A DNA stretch of 64,000 nucleotides from Acholoe squamosa (Eukaryota; Annelida; Polychaeta; Phyllodocida; Polynoidae). The notes under the pieces are model-generated. The model saw nothing but the letters and a program-made list of their open reading frames with translations, did not search any database and had not been told where the DNA came from. Position 1 is the stretch's first letter, and each line of letters starts with the position of its first letter. This document shows positions 1 through 12,324 of the stretch, piece by piece. Location: assembly GCA_949317995.1 (NCBI GenBank), contig OX439036.1, positions 105,999,669 to 106,063,668 of the forward strand. The letters run 5' to 3'. The position numbers and the translations under genes were made by a program.

Positions 1-255
1 AGGAAAGAGGAAGTGTGCGGTAGACAATGTCTTGCAAGATACCGGGGTCGTGAATACGAGTAGAATGGGGGACGACTGGTACACAAGCTTCCTGAAAAGA
101 GAAAGAGGGGCTGCCATGTCACACTGGATGGGATATGCCCCGATGATAAACCCCCCATAAGTGGAATACCTACTGATGACTCAGAGAGTTCAGGGGAGGA
201 AGAAAACCCCGCGGAAGCAGACGCCAGGAGGGCGCGGAAAGCGGCAAAGAGGGCG

Positions 256-1086
256 GTGAGGGAGGCGGCACAGAAGGACCTGGAGAGGAGGAGGATCATA
301 GCCAAACACGAGGAAAGGTGGAGAATTTATGAGATGCTGGAAGAAGCGCAGGAGGAGAACTTCCAGAATCACTTGAGAGAGGAAGAAGGGGCACGGGGAA
401 CCAACTGCGGACGGCGGTCAACACAAGGGGGACCCCCTGAGGTGGCGGCTGGGAATGGTGGCGCCCCCTACAGTGCAGGGCGTCGAGAAAGTGGCGCCCC
501 CTGGGGGAGATAACTTCCCGCTGGTGACGCCGTCGCCAAGCAACCCAACTGCTGGTGACGTCACAAATTCAAATTAGCACCATTGGTGACCAAGGCGGAT
601 GACAATAGGAGGGTGATCTTAAAGGAGAGCTTCAGAGAAGAAAAAAAGGAGTTTAAGAGGCAGGAAAAGCGGGTTAGAGCGGTGAAGGACATGGATCCTA
701 CGTCCTATGGAACCTATGGGAAGGGTGAGGTGACCCATCAAGTCGACCCCCGAGGCCTGAGGAGCGCTCGAGCAGAAGCAGAGATAGGCGAAGAAGGGAG
801 AGGGCGGGTATCTCACCCCCGCATTCCTGCTCTAGTCAGTCGGGGAGCCGTCACCGGAGAGATGGTGATCACAGAAAGGATGGGAGCGGTGATAGGAGGT
901 GCCCCGAGGAGTGTTCCCCCGACCTGGGGTGCCTCCCCCGGAGAAGTGAGGGGGACAGGAAACGACGAGACGAGGGTTCCCACGGGTCCAACTCGGAGAA
1001 GGGGAAGGACCGTGGGAAGAGTGGGAGTCGGCCCACCACGAAGGGAGACGGTGGCGCACGTGCACCGGGGAAAGACTCTCTCCTGA
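256..1086 (+). pseudogene. Charged, purine-rich ORF fragments upstream of ORF3 (element A)
   Basis: Two open stretches, 256-513 and 583-1086, encode Arg/Glu/Lys-rich sequence. The first is predicted helical (about 45 residues rich in E, R and K). No known domain is recognised. By position they could be the basic C-terminal tail of pol or the leader of ORF3. The strong G+A bias also opens long antisense frames here, so coding status is uncertain. A CRE-like TGACGTCA lies at 556-563 between the two stretches. Confidence 0.3.
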
Positions 1087-1217
1087 TTGGCCGAAAGGAA
1101 GACGGGGGAGGAGCCAAAGAGGGGCAGAGCAACGGCTGGGAAACCCATAAATACGGAGGACAGGGGTGGGGACTGTCAATTCCGACGAGTTTCTGGCCAA
1201 CACCCGAATACATCATA

Positions 1218-3482
1218 ATGGGACCTAAAGCGCAGCTAGACAAGACCATACCCATGGAGGTGGTGGAGGGGGTGGAGATACCACAATTCCGGTGTGAGAA
1301 GTGTAGGGAGGATCCTCGGGGGACTAGGAGATGGGCATTCAAAACAAAGTACGCTATGACACTCCATCTTAACTCACATGTGGAATACCAAGCAGGGTAC
1401 CAGTGCCCCGGCTGTGAGTACATGGTGTCCAAGGACAGGCTGTTGGATTTGTTACGGCACGTGGAGAGGGTCCACAGAGACCTAGGGCCATGGAGCCCGC
1501 CGAGAGAGGCGAAACTCTTACCGTTGGGGCTAGTCAAGGATACTCCTAGTGAGACAGGAGAACCATCCACCGGAACGGCCCAGGGGGAGCCCGCCGGGGC
1601 AAAGCAACGGGAGGGGGATGCTGAGCCAGAGACCTCTACGGTGGGGCAGGGCGTCATCACTGATCTTGCCAGGTATCCGCCTGGGGTCAGAGGACGTGGA
1701 GGAGGTGGCCAGGGCATCATGGTTTCTGGAAAGCTTGGTGGGGTTACCCAGCCCGGAGATGTTGGGGGGGGGGGGGTTGGTCGACACCGGGGTAGTGACC
1801 AGGAGTGCGGGGAAGGGGGCAAAAAGGGCCTTGGAAAGTGAAGGGGGAATGCCGGAGAAACGGCCCCGGAAATCGCAGTGCCCGGAATTAACCGCTAGTG
1901 GGGAAACTGTGGAAAGAGGGGGGAAGAACTGGATGGACCCAGGGCGGGAGGAGGATTCCGGCAAGCACTTGCTGTCCCAAGAGGAGGATAAAAAGCTCCG
2001 ATTCGTGTTAGACAGGATTATGGAGAAGTTTGGGGAAGAGGGAGAAACACCTACTAAGACGGGACCTGCCGGTCGACAAATTGGACATCCAGAGTATTGA
2101 GAAGGAGTACGAGGCCATAATGGCGCGGAAGCCTATCCCCCGCTCCTTGATAAAGGTGGGACAGTATGAGAACATGTCTGAGGGGAATGAAGGAGGAGCC
2201 TGATTCCTCTCTCACTAAGGAAAACTCATTCCAAATTACTGGGGGACTCGACAGCACCCCTGACAAGCCGGCACCATTTCAGCTGGCAGTAGACAAGCCG
2301 CGACCAGAGCTAAGTGGGTCGGCAACCACCCCCCGCTCACCAGCAAAGGAGGAGGATATGGGCCCAAAGGAGGTGGATCCCCCACAGTCGGCTGGGGCTG
2401 TACCGGCTGAGAGTGACCCCACCGAGCAGGAGGAGATAGAGATACCCCCTCTGGTCAGGGGTTGCCCAGAGTTGGAGGAGAGATTCAGGGAGGTAATAAA
2501 GGAGGGGAGGAAGAAGAAGGTGGAGGAGGAGCGCCGACAGAGGGAGGTAGGGGCCCAGAAGCAGAAGGAGGAGGAGGCGAAGAAGGCCCGGCTGTTGAAG
2601 GAAGATTAAGAGAGGCAGATCCAGGAGGAGGAAAGCCGGAAAGCACCAAAAACCCCGAAGAAGGATAAAGGAAAGGGGAAGACGTCGCATAAGGCGACGC
2701 GAAAGCAGGAGACTACAGGTGTACGGACAAGCTTTGCGAGTCAGGTGATGACTTCCCCCGAAGGAGGAGGGTCAGCTAGGCGGAGCACGGAAGAACTCTT
2801 GAGGCAGACTCCACCGGCTAGGGGGGAGGGTGGCCAGGAGACCGCTGCGAGGGACCGGGCCAAACTAGGGGAGGAGGGAGGCCGGGCCCGGGTTACATCT
2901 CCACGGCTGGTGAGGCACCCTAGGACTGTGACTGTGGGAATGAATGGGCTGGTGATTAAGTCGCCAAAAGGGGAGTTCCTCCTGCAAGTGGAGATGGTGG
3001 CGGAGGGGGAGGCGGCGGACACCATGGTGCTAGTCCCGGCCAGAACTGAGACCATAGTGGAGAGCATGGCTAGGGAGTTGGAGCTGCCACCACCGACTCG
3101 GGATAGGGTGGTGGTGGTAACTGATGCCCCGGTGGTGGAGATGGAGGAAGGAGGGGTGGCGCCAACACAAGGCATAGTGGGGGTCACAGCAAAGCCAGAA
3201 GGAGGAGATCAAGGGGGCAGAGGGAAGGAGGAGTGTGTGGAGGCTACCATGCCTTGGCACAAGGATTTTATGGGACCTGCAGCCCTGAGGGAGTATGCCA
3301 GACGGTTGCCTCAGCCGGTGTCCATGGGGCCCGGTCTGAAGATGGTACCCGGAGGTATCATGTCGGCAGCCATCCAAAGCTTACCTAATGGGGACTACGA
3401 GTTGGTGCAAGTGACACAGACGAGATACGGGGATGCTGCACCTTCGGGTCAGTGCGCTCTGTGTGGTCAAGCTTGGCCATGA
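1218..3482 (+). pseudogene. ORF3 of element A: C2H2 zinc-finger, coiled-coil protein (frameshifted)
   Basis: The N-terminal part has two C2H2-like fingers. The first is CEKC followed by HLNSH; the second is CPGC followed by HVERVH. Pro/Gly-rich sequence follows. The frame changes near the run of G at 1762-1775 and again near 2090. The rest carries an acidic part and a Lys/Glu-rich coiled coil (residues encoded around 2470-2605). A final segment, 2745-3482, has a small CALC motif near its end. Elements B and C also carry C2H2 fingers downstream of integrase, which suggests a common accessory gene. Its role is unknown; nucleic-acid binding is likely from the fingers. Confidence 0.5.
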
Positions 3483-4284
3483 AGGGAGAGGGCGGGGAAA
3501 GATGAGTCGACTGACATACCTGCGGAGGAGCAGCCAGCGGGAGATGACTGCGGGGAGGTCCGGTCAGCCAGTCAATGGGGTAAGTCCATCCTAAAGACGT
3601 GTTTCAGTCGAAGGGAGAGGGCTGCCCCCAGTATAGGGGGGGATGCGGAGGTGCTACCGGGTCGGAATGGTTGCTGTCGGAGAGGGGCAGAGAGGTGGCC
3701 AGTACAGACGGGGGAAACACTGATGAATTAGCCACCGGTGAGTATAGCCAGTACAGGCCAGTTGTGGCATAAGGTTTTCAGGGGAGCATCACCTAAAGCA
3801 GGGGGACACAACTAGACAAAGCATGGAAGGTGGGAGATGGTACTAAAAAGGGCTACTCACCTTGTGTTGCAGTCGGGAGAGGTCCGTGGAAGCGGAGACT
3901 GCGGGAGGATGCCACCGGCGGAGGAGTCGGAGGAGGGCACCGGCGGAGCTGCGGAGCCATCCAAAGAAAGAGGAGCAGCTGGGTGTACATAGGTTGTTGT
4001 TGGCACTGACGTCGTATTACTGTTAAAAGCATGCTATCGCCTGTAAACATATGCTGCATAGGGGACAGCAGTCGGTTGCTAGTATTTTTAAGCCACTCAT
4101 AGGAGTGGAGTAGCATGATCTATTGTTATACCACTGTATATCATGTACTTTTTCCTTGTATATAAAAAAAACACAGAGACACCTAGGGTACCGGTGTGAT
4201 AGTTTTATTCAAAATTGGACACCCATCTGCAGGAGGGTAATATTGACATTTCTACCCCGCAAGTTGTTAATTAGTTGGGGAGAG
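3483..4284 (+). other. Non-coding 3' region of element A with purine tract
   Basis: No convincing gene is seen. Purine-rich sequence continues to about 3960. TTGGGGAGAG at 4275-4284 directly precedes the LTR and fits a polypurine tract, the plus-strand primer of LTR retrotransposons. Confidence 0.4.
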
Positions 4285-4657
4285 TGTGGCGTAGACCGAG
4301 GGGAGGCGGTGGAAGCGAAACCATCCTGGTATGGGGCGTGGAAGCCGCCGATCCCGGAGTCAAGTTAGGAGCGAACATGTTCACCGCCGCTGGCACAGTG
4401 CCAACTGTGCCAGCATCGGGGGAATGGCAAGCGTATATATAGTGGTTGCGTTTCTCTGACCAGGGAGACAGGAGATACGTGCTGGTCGAGACTCATAGCC
4501 CGGCTTGCCCCAGTTGTGAAAGCAGATAAGAGATATTCACCGATGGCTTAGATGGTGTGGCCTGAAGCCAGGCAATAAACAGTGTTGATACTAAAGTTGA
4601 CTGAGTCTTCGTAATCCTTTCCATAGAGCTAAGACGACGGGTATTCGGAGTGCTACA
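4285..4657 (+). repeat. LTR of element A (3' LTR)
   Basis: The 373-bp stretch starts TGTGGCG after a polypurine tract and ends TGCTACA. It contains a TATA-like box at about 4434 and AATAAA at 4574-4579, in the order expected for U3-R-U5. The partner LTR is outside the window, so the ends are inferred from the TG...CA rule and the purine tract. Confidence 0.5.
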
Positions 4658-6527
4658 ATATATATTCAAAACCAAGGTGTGTCTCGTGACTGAACATAAT
4701 AGACATAATACATTCTTCAAAGACCTCAAATACTATACAGGTACATTATAATAATACATAAACATACTTTTCGCTTTAAACTAGAGTGTGAAAAATATCA
4801 TGTAACTTTCTTATGTGTTTATAGGAAAACTGACACTCGAAGGGTATAGAACCATAGTCATAGACACTTTGACAAAAGCTGGTTATGAGTTATTTCTTTG
4901 TGAAAATTACTCAAAGAAAAGTACCATGGAAGAGTTTAATCATGCTACCATCTTGGGATGAGATGCGATCAGACAATAGAGAAATGAATATTCATACACA
5001 TCCACATGTGAAACTAGGGATACTTAAACACCACAAAATCAAATAATATTGCAAAAAGGTGTCATTTCATTCGGCCAATTGCAATAATGAGAGAACTTAA
5101 AAGGATCTTTATCAGACACAATGATGTTGATACCATACACATAATGCTCATATAGAGTCGGTTTCATATGTCATAAGAATTGGGAAATACCAAATTGGCT
5201 TACTACGACTTAAACACTAGCTGAGTAAAGCTAGAGAAACAAATTTGTCGCAGGATTCAAAACATGCACTGTACGGGTTTAAAATGATCGTGACCATAGC
5301 GCGAGGGCTGTGTTAAATGGATCGATGAGGTTTACAAACAGCCGGGAAAATAAGAGTTTGATATCTCTTGATGACAGAAGTATTAAAGTTCTTCACCTCA
5401 GACGAGAGATGGTGATATGATTCAAGAAGCTGCAATGAGTGGTCGACAGCACCATGATGAAGTGATGAGTCACACTAGTAACCAGCAATGACCAGAATGG
5501 CTGTTGATACCGCTCATACCGCTGGTGGCCCAATTGATGCACACTCTTCAGGGCTCTATGCAATGAAGGTAATATCTCCAACTGTCCAACTGTCTATTAT
5601 TGAGCAAGTCGTCTCTTGTTGATAGTCTACACCACTCATATGGCGTTTCGGACGTGCCGGTCAGAACACGCCAAAACCCAAGCCAAAACGATGCAGAATC
5701 TCAGCATAAGGTTAAAATCACAGTGGGAGCAGTCAGTCTCCGTGACTCTGGGCATACTACTCTGACATGTTATTGATGCGGCCAAGGCACGTAAAGACAG
5801 TCAATGAATAATACCTCTGTCTATGATGCCATCCGACCAGAAAGTAGAAGAACATAAGACAGGATAATATTGGTTGTTGTGTAACAGACATATCTTCTGA
5901 CACAATTCCTCCAAACTATTTCATCAAATAGTTTGGAGGAATGTTAGGGTCTCAGGCAATGTTGTGTTACAGTCTATTGTCTTGTAGAATAATTTGTTCT
6001 TTCTTTTTATGGGTCCTAGACATAAAGACAGCTCCTGTCCGCAGGTTTCACTGGGTGAATAAGTCCTTCGGGTAAGTAAGTCCTTCAGGTAGTTTAACCC
6101 ATCAGGTAAGTAAGTCCCTGGGGTCAACATGAAACCCAGCAACTCCTGAAAACTACATATTCTGTGATGAGCGACATGGCAGCAGCCTAAGGTAAGTTTT
6201 CAAGTGTTCGGTCTAAGCCATTATGTGCAATCATGGCAAACCATAGACCAAGACTATTGTCAGGGATTATATAAATAGGGAATTCCTCGATTGTCCCTGG
6301 TGCAGCCTCTGAAGTAGCTAGGAATATGGCACTGATAAAGAAGAAAAAGGTTGTATGCCAGGGAATTTCGCAGTTACTCCCTTGGTTTCTTTAGATCATT
6401 CATTGGATGGCCACAGCCTTCATGATCGTGAGATGCTCCGAGTCAGTCGTCAATTCACCAAATCGATCCCAGACTTTTCGTCACTTCTGCTATGGTCAGG
6501 ACACACTTCACACCCCTTTTTCTTTAA
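4658..6527. other. AT-rich stretch without recognisable gene
   Basis: No long ORF with a recognisable domain. It holds a perfect hairpin (5905-5942) and a short repeat of GGTAAGTAAGTCC type around 6060-6120. A TATA-like box at about 6270 could mark a decayed LTR but has no supporting partner. Confidence 0.4.
5905..5942. repeat. Perfect 17-bp hairpin
   Basis: Arms starting ATTCCTCCAAACTATTT are exactly complementary across a 4-nt CATC spacer. No transposon ends or duplications could be assigned around it. Confidence 0.6.
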
Positions 6528-7459
6528 TTTTTTTTTTTTGAACAAACTTTAAACTTTATTCAGCCAATATCAACATGTCAACGATACATCTTGTATTCCC
6601 AGTCGTCTCCAGCTAGAGGCATATATAATATCATTCATATGTACATATTATTTCTTCATCATAAACCATCACAATCAGGAGAACAAGACCTGTCCTAGTG
6701 GCTGATAAGTTAATGTTAGCACCATCAGAAACTGTTATTATGACATTAACATGAAAATACAATCATCAATATAAAAGTATATAGCAATAACAATCACTTT
6801 TTAGCAAGTATGGCAGAAATAATTCATAATTTAATTACTTCAGTACCATTTATCCCTTTTTATCTAAAAAAATTGTTAAAAACCCAAAATATAAAACCCT
6901 CACATCAACAATAATGTACGATATTTCTTTTGCCTCAGCTCACACTCTCTAACATCACAGTCTTCATCTAATCTTTAAATACTTCAATGTCAACTATATT
7001 TCTTAATTCAGGAGACAAGGCATTCCAAGTCTGACCACAGAATACCTCAGGACTATGAGAATAAGACACTAATTTAATATGATCATATTTTAAAACAGGT
7101 GCTGAAGAGAATCTGGTTACTCGAATTTTGTCTGTCAAGTATGCTGGTTTTTGAGACCTTTTGAATGCCAAAATTTTTGAAAGGTATAATCTTCTATCAA
7201 TCAAGTAAGGGAGTGATGTGACATTATGAATAAAACCTGTTGGCATTAAAATATTTACACCCAGACATGTCTTAATGCACTTGTTTTGCATCCTTTGAAG
7301 TTCATTCAATAAGGAGTCTTTGGCTCCATGATACAGAATATCCCAATAATCAACGATAGGCACGATGTGGGTTTTATAAATTCTGAGTCTAGCTTTCACA
7401 GACAAACACTTTCTTATTTTATATAACAATAGTGACTTATATCTCACACTACGGATAAT

Positions 7460-8987
7460 TACGGAGCCCCTAATAGGACATACTAAAAAGATTTCTTTTA
7501 ATGCAAAATATATTCCTGCAGAAACAGGGACATTCTTGCGGAAACAGGAACATTCTTGCGGAAACAGGAACATCCCAGCTAGCACAACTCGTGCAATTTA
7601 CGTCATTCTTACGTGAAAACTCATCTGATTTACGTAAAAAAGACATCATTTGGATGAGTGGTGCTAGCAGGGATAATAAAAAGATTTTTTTCATGCAAAA
7701 TATATTCCTGCAGGTACAGGAACATTCCTGCGTAAACAGGGACATTCCTGCGGAAACAGGAACATTCTTGCGGAAACAGGAACATTCTTGCGGAAACAGA
7801 GACATTCCTGCGGAAACAGGAACATTCTTGCGGAAACAGGAACATTCTTGCGGAAACAGGAACATTCTTGCGGAAACAGAGACATTCCTGCGGAAACAGG
7901 AACATTCTTGCGGAAACAGGGACATTCCTGCGGAAACAGGAACATTCTTGCGGGAACAGGAACAATTCTTGCAGGTACTGAACAATTCTTGCGAGTACAG
8001 AAACAATTCTTGCGGGTACTGAACAATTCTTGCGGGTACAGAAATAATTCTTGCAGGTACAGAAATAATTCTTGCGGATACTGAACAATTCTAGCGGAAA
8101 CGGAGCATTTCTTGCGGAAACTGAACAATTCTTGCGGATACTGAACAATTCTTGCGGAAACTGAGCAATTCTTGCAGAAAATGAACAATTCTTGCAGATA
8201 CTGAACAATTCTTGCGGATACTGAACAATTCTTGCGGATACTAAACTGTTCTTGTGGAAACTGAATGATGATAAACCCTCAAGCCCCAACATGAATGTTT
8301 CTGTACCCGCAAGAATTTTTCAGTACCCGCAAGAATTGTTCAGTACCCGCAAGAATTGTTCAGTACCCGCAAGAATTCTTCAGTTCCCGCAAGAATTATT
8401 CAGTATCCGCAAGAATTGTTCAGTACCCACAAGAATTCTACAGTACCCACAAGAATTCTTCAGTACCCGCAAGAATTCTTCAGTACCCGCAAGAATTCTT
8501 CAGTATCCGCAAGAATTATTCAGTATCCGCAAGAATTGTTCAGTACCCGCAAGAATTCTACAGTACCCGCAAGAATTCTTCAGTACCCACAAGAATTCTT
8601 CAGTACCCGCAAGAATTCTTCAGTATCCGCAAGAATTTTTCAGTTTCCGCAAGAATTCTTCAGTATCCGCAAGAATTCTTCAGTATCCACAAGAATTGTT
8701 CAGTTTCCGCAAGAATTCTTCAGTATCCGCAAGAATTCTTCAGTATCCGCAAGAATTCTTCAGTATCCACAAGAATTCTTCAGTACGTGCAAGAATTCTT
8801 CAGTACGCGCAAGAATTCTTCAGTTTCTGCAAGAATTGTTCAGTTTCCGCAAGAATTGTTCAGTTTCCGCAAGAATTGCTTAGTTTCCGCAAGAATTGTT
8901 CAGTTTCCGCAAGAATTTGTCAGTATCCGCAAGAATATTTTTTCAGGGGAAAAATTATTTGTGGTATGTCCTTTTAGGGGCTCCGTA
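7460..8987. mobile_element. Foldback element built from inverted 20-bp minisatellites
   Basis: The ends are inverted: TACGGAGCCCCTAA at 7460 and its complement ending at 8987, extending about 25 bp with mismatches. The left half (about 7690-8265) is ~28 units of a 20-bp repeat built around TTCTTGCGGAAAC. The right half (8294-8940) is ~32 units of the reverse complement, built around GTACCCGCAAGAATTC. The whole could fold into one long hairpin. It splits LINE 1 ORF2. TA at both outer ends is compatible with a Tc1/mariner-type MITE. The long open frames in it are repeat artefacts. Confidence 0.7.
7578..7668. mobile_element. 91-bp MITE inside the foldback element
   Basis: It starts GCTAGCAC and ends with the complement GTGCTAGC. 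It interrupts the 20-bp repeats at the left end. The 35-bp module containing GCAAAATATATTCCTGCAG occurs on both sides (7487-7520 and 7678-7712), so a local duplication accompanied the insertion. Confidence 0.4.
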
Positions 8988-11568
8988 GTACATGGCATTA
9001 ACATACAAATTAAAGTTGAGCTCTTGATCCAGAGTAACCCCTAAATACTTATATGATATGACATTTTTCAACACCTTACGATTTAATTTAATTTTGGGCT
9101 TTGGGAGTTTGCTAATCTTTTGTGACGAGGCAAATAACATAATTTTGGTCTTAGATTCATTCATGGTCAATTTATTTATTGTAGTCCATTGATAAAATTT
9201 CTCCAATGCCATAGTCATGGTACGTGATATATTATCTAGAAACTTCCCAGAAACAAACAATACAGAATTATCAGCAAAGAGTAGAGTCTCGTGTACATCA
9301 GTAGTTTTAATACAATCATTAATATAAAGTAGAAAAAAACAATGGGCCCGAAATGGAACCCTGTGGGACACCACACGTTAGGTCTGCTTTATTGGATCTT
9401 ACATGGTTGGCTATTGAACATTGCTGGTGCCTGGACAAATAATTTTCTATGAGTGTCAAATTTCTATTTCGAATTCCATAAAGTTCTAACTTTTTTAATA
9501 AAATCATGTAATTAACTGAATCAAATGCCTTTTTTATATCAATATAAGCTGCCAAAGTAATATTGCCCTTATTGCTATTGCCTAGTATGTGATCTACTAA
9601 TTTAGAAATGGTGTCGAGTGTTGATTTCTTTTTTTGGTACCCGCCTTGATTTTTTGTCAAAATGTCATATTTCTCTAGGTGTAGGGATATAGCTGTGTGG
9701 ATCAATCTCTCTAAAATTTTACCAGGTAGTGGAAGAACACTTATTGGCCTATAGTTAGAAACATTGGTCATATCCCCTCCCTTGGGTAGGGGAGTAACAG
9801 TCGCGATTTTCCATACATCAGGGAAAGTACCGGTAATTATACAAAGTGTAATTAGTTTTATAAATTTCTGGGGAACTCTAAGAGCAGCAGCTTTAAAAAA
9901 ATTTGTAGGTAAGTATTCAATGGCTGAGGATTTGGAAGTGTCAATATCCTTAAGGCACTGTATGATCTGGTCATCAGTGAAGTTAAAATCAGGCATATCA
10001 ATGGCACAGCGGTTACCAAAAAATTGGAAATCAGCATTATAACCATCAGCCAACCTTGGCCCAATGTCAGCAAAGAAAGAATTTATATATTCAGCTGTGT
10101 TTTCCATTTGTATAGCATTACCATCATTGTTGACCACATTTATTTGCTTTGATCAAGACTTACTATTAGGCATAATATCTTTTACAACAGTCCAAAATTT
10201 CTTGGAATCTTTAGCAAATACCTCAGATAAATCACAATGATAATTATCTCTAGCCTTTTCAACCTCATCATTTACAGTATTACATAGTATCCTTGCTCTA
10301 TGCCAAACTATAACACTCTGTGCTCTGCGGGCTTCCAACAGTAAAGCATTTTTATCATTGATCCTCTCAAGTAAATAATTAGTCATCCATGGTTTTGGCT
10401 TGTCAAGAACCTTGAAACTTCTAACAGGACATTGTACATGAAGATACCTTTTTAAAATATTTTCAAATATAGCCCATGCTTCTGTAGGGTTCAAACACGC
10501 ATCAAATAAATCCCAATTATGATTTTGTACCTGTTGTAAATATTTTTCCATGTCAAAATTTTTGTATGATCTTCCTAAAAAAGTCCTGTACTTTTTCTTT
10601 ATTTTTTACCTGGTGCTTAATGAAATGTATAGGGAGATGATCACTAAAATGAATATTCAAGGGACCAGATGAAATGATGGAGTCACAGTTTGAGAAAATT
10701 AAATCTATACAAGTGTTTGAGCCAGATGTAGTCATAACCTTTTTTACTAACTGGACTAGGTGAAATTGATCCATTGTTTCATATAACAGTCTTTTATCAT
10801 TGGAATTTATCAGGACATCGACATTAAAATCTCCAATTATAAATATATCAAAGTGATCAATAGGGTCGACTTGAAGTAGCAAAGCTTTGAATGTGTTACA
10901 AAAATTAACCAGAGAGCCACTGGGAGGACGGTAGACATTACATATTAACATTTTTTTATTTATGCCTTTAATAGACTGAAGCCATTGTACCTCTATATCA
11001 GCGTCACATCTATTTAAATGTTTAAAAGATTCCACAGAGCAAGACACTTCCTCGTCAACATGTGCACATAAACCCCCTCCCCTATAAATACTCAATCTGT
11101 CTTGGCGAAACATATTATACCTTGGAAAAGTAAATCATCACTATCAGTTAACCATGTCTCAGAGAATAAAGTACTATCTATGTCTTTATTTTCTAATTCT
11201 GCTCTAATATTAGACATTTTATTTCTTACACTTCTAGCATTCAAGTGGACAGTAGAGAATCCTCTCCTGAAATTAATTCTGTTGTTAGCTAACATACAAT
11301 ATATGACAATGGAAATACAGTGCGTGGGCTGAGGCCCGTCTTAGCAAAAAACCAATATGGAAAATGTCAAAAAAAGCATAATCTCTTATGGCCAATCATG
11401 CTATACCCTATATGAAGTCGATAATAGACAGTGTGGGGATGTAAATAAGCACATACATAATACATTGATTAACCACGTTGCTATTGGTTAAACCTTAGTT
11501 ATTATATTAATGTATGCTCCAGTGTCATGTACATACACATTAGACCACGGGTAGGGGACATGAGTTCA

Positions 11569-12324
11569 TTATTTGTCAAAATTAGCTTCTTGATCCTCCT
11601 TATCTTCTTGGCCACTGCCAGCAGCCTCGTCATTTTCTGGATTTTCAATACCTTCTTGGGGCTTCCTCTGGACTTGACCTGCCACATCATTTGTCTCATC
11701 ATCTTGCTCATCATCTTCAAATCGTAGAAGTTCATCTCTTACTCTCATCAGGGTGTAACCATGGAGATTCTCTCCCTTTGTGTTGCCTCGTGTACACATG
11801 TCTGCTTGTCCTAGGTGCATCTTGACCCCCCAGGTCGAGTTGAAACTGGCCTCATAGAGTTCTTTACCTTCAAAAGATCATAGGTGGTCAAGTAGTGCAG
11901 GTTTAGAAAATTTTGCCTTCAGCACCCTGTGCATCACTCTCTCAGCATTTCTCGCCCAGTCAGGTTTTAACTTGATTTTTTTACCCTCGTCCATAATCTG
12001 GTAAGGGCAAGACAAGCTCATAATATGTTTAACAGCATCAGAATCCTTGCAATACATTGCTTTTTGACACTGGTAAGCCTGCTCTGCACTGTTATAAGTG
12101 ACCTGTTCCATATCAAAGTCATCCATGGACAAGTTTGACAGCCTATTATGGTGGGAGCGGTACATCACCCCATCAGGGGTTATAGCAGTAGTAGCCTTTT
12201 CCATAGTTAAATCTTGGTGTGGGAGCGCATTCAACTGCTGGTATCCATACGATTTACCTTGGATTATAATAGCTAGCTGGCACAGTTGTGTTTTTAAGCT
12301 CATGCCCTTCTCGTGGAAATACAT
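11569..12324 (-). pseudogene. LINE 1 ORF1: NADAR-domain protein (one in-frame TGA)
   Basis: One frame spans the interval, broken by TGA at 11878-11880. Residues after about 50 match the NADAR/YbiA fold. The signature TYNSAEQAYQCQKAM is followed by an AERVMHRVLKAKFS helix. After the stop come EAS...STWGVK and GENLHGYTLMRVRDELL, the conserved WG and GxNxxGxxLMxVRxEL end of the family. An acidic tail of about 45 residues follows. NADAR proteins act on ADP-ribose compounds; some remove ADP-ribose from guanine in nucleic acid (family knowledge). The gene sits just upstream of the EN-RT ORF, in the ORF1 position. Its role in retrotransposition is unknown. Confidence 0.75.

Larger units (their letters stand above)
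1..4657 (+). mobile_element. LTR retrotransposon A, 3' part (probable Ty3/gypsy lineage)
   Basis: The left end lies outside the window. What is visible is a purine-rich coding tract, a C2H2 zinc-finger ORF, coiled-coil and basic segments, and a terminal LTR. The arrangement resembles the region downstream of pol in elements B (37536-40243) and C (60592-62110). No protease, reverse transcriptase or integrase is in view, so assignment to gypsy rests on the ORF3 and LTR layout and is an inference. Confidence 0.5.
6968..11295 (-). pseudogene. LINE 1 ORF2: endonuclease-reverse transcriptase, interrupted
   Basis: Apurinic-type endonuclease: VHLNARSVRNK, SETWLTDSD, NVYRPPSG, IIGDFNVDV and SDHLPIHF. 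Reverse transcriptase: SNYRPISVLPLPGK, AYIDIKKAFDSVN and CGVPQGSISGP. The catalytic box reads LLFADNSVLF, so the second Asp of the usual xADD is Asn. The C-terminal domain continues at 7455-6968 beyond the foldback insertion. Frames change near 11100, 10552 and 9345, and a TGA lies at 10153-10155. The ORF nicks target DNA and copies the RNA at the nick in active relatives; this copy is dead. Confidence 0.85.

Noticed and set aside
869..1822. 317-codon antisense frame
   Set aside because: Shadow of the purine-rich + strand ORF; Pro/Ser-rich with no domain.
6150..6527. A solo LTR with TATA box near 6270
   Set aside because: No matching partner, ends or duplication could be found.
8294..8940. 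Regular short repeats suggesting a CRISPR array
   Set aside because: Units are contiguous 20-mers with no unique spacers, in a eukaryotic transposon context.
7501..9044. Many long open frames on both strands, 98-249 codons
   Set aside because: They are translations of 20-bp repeats (60 bp = 20 codons without stops) and carry no domain.
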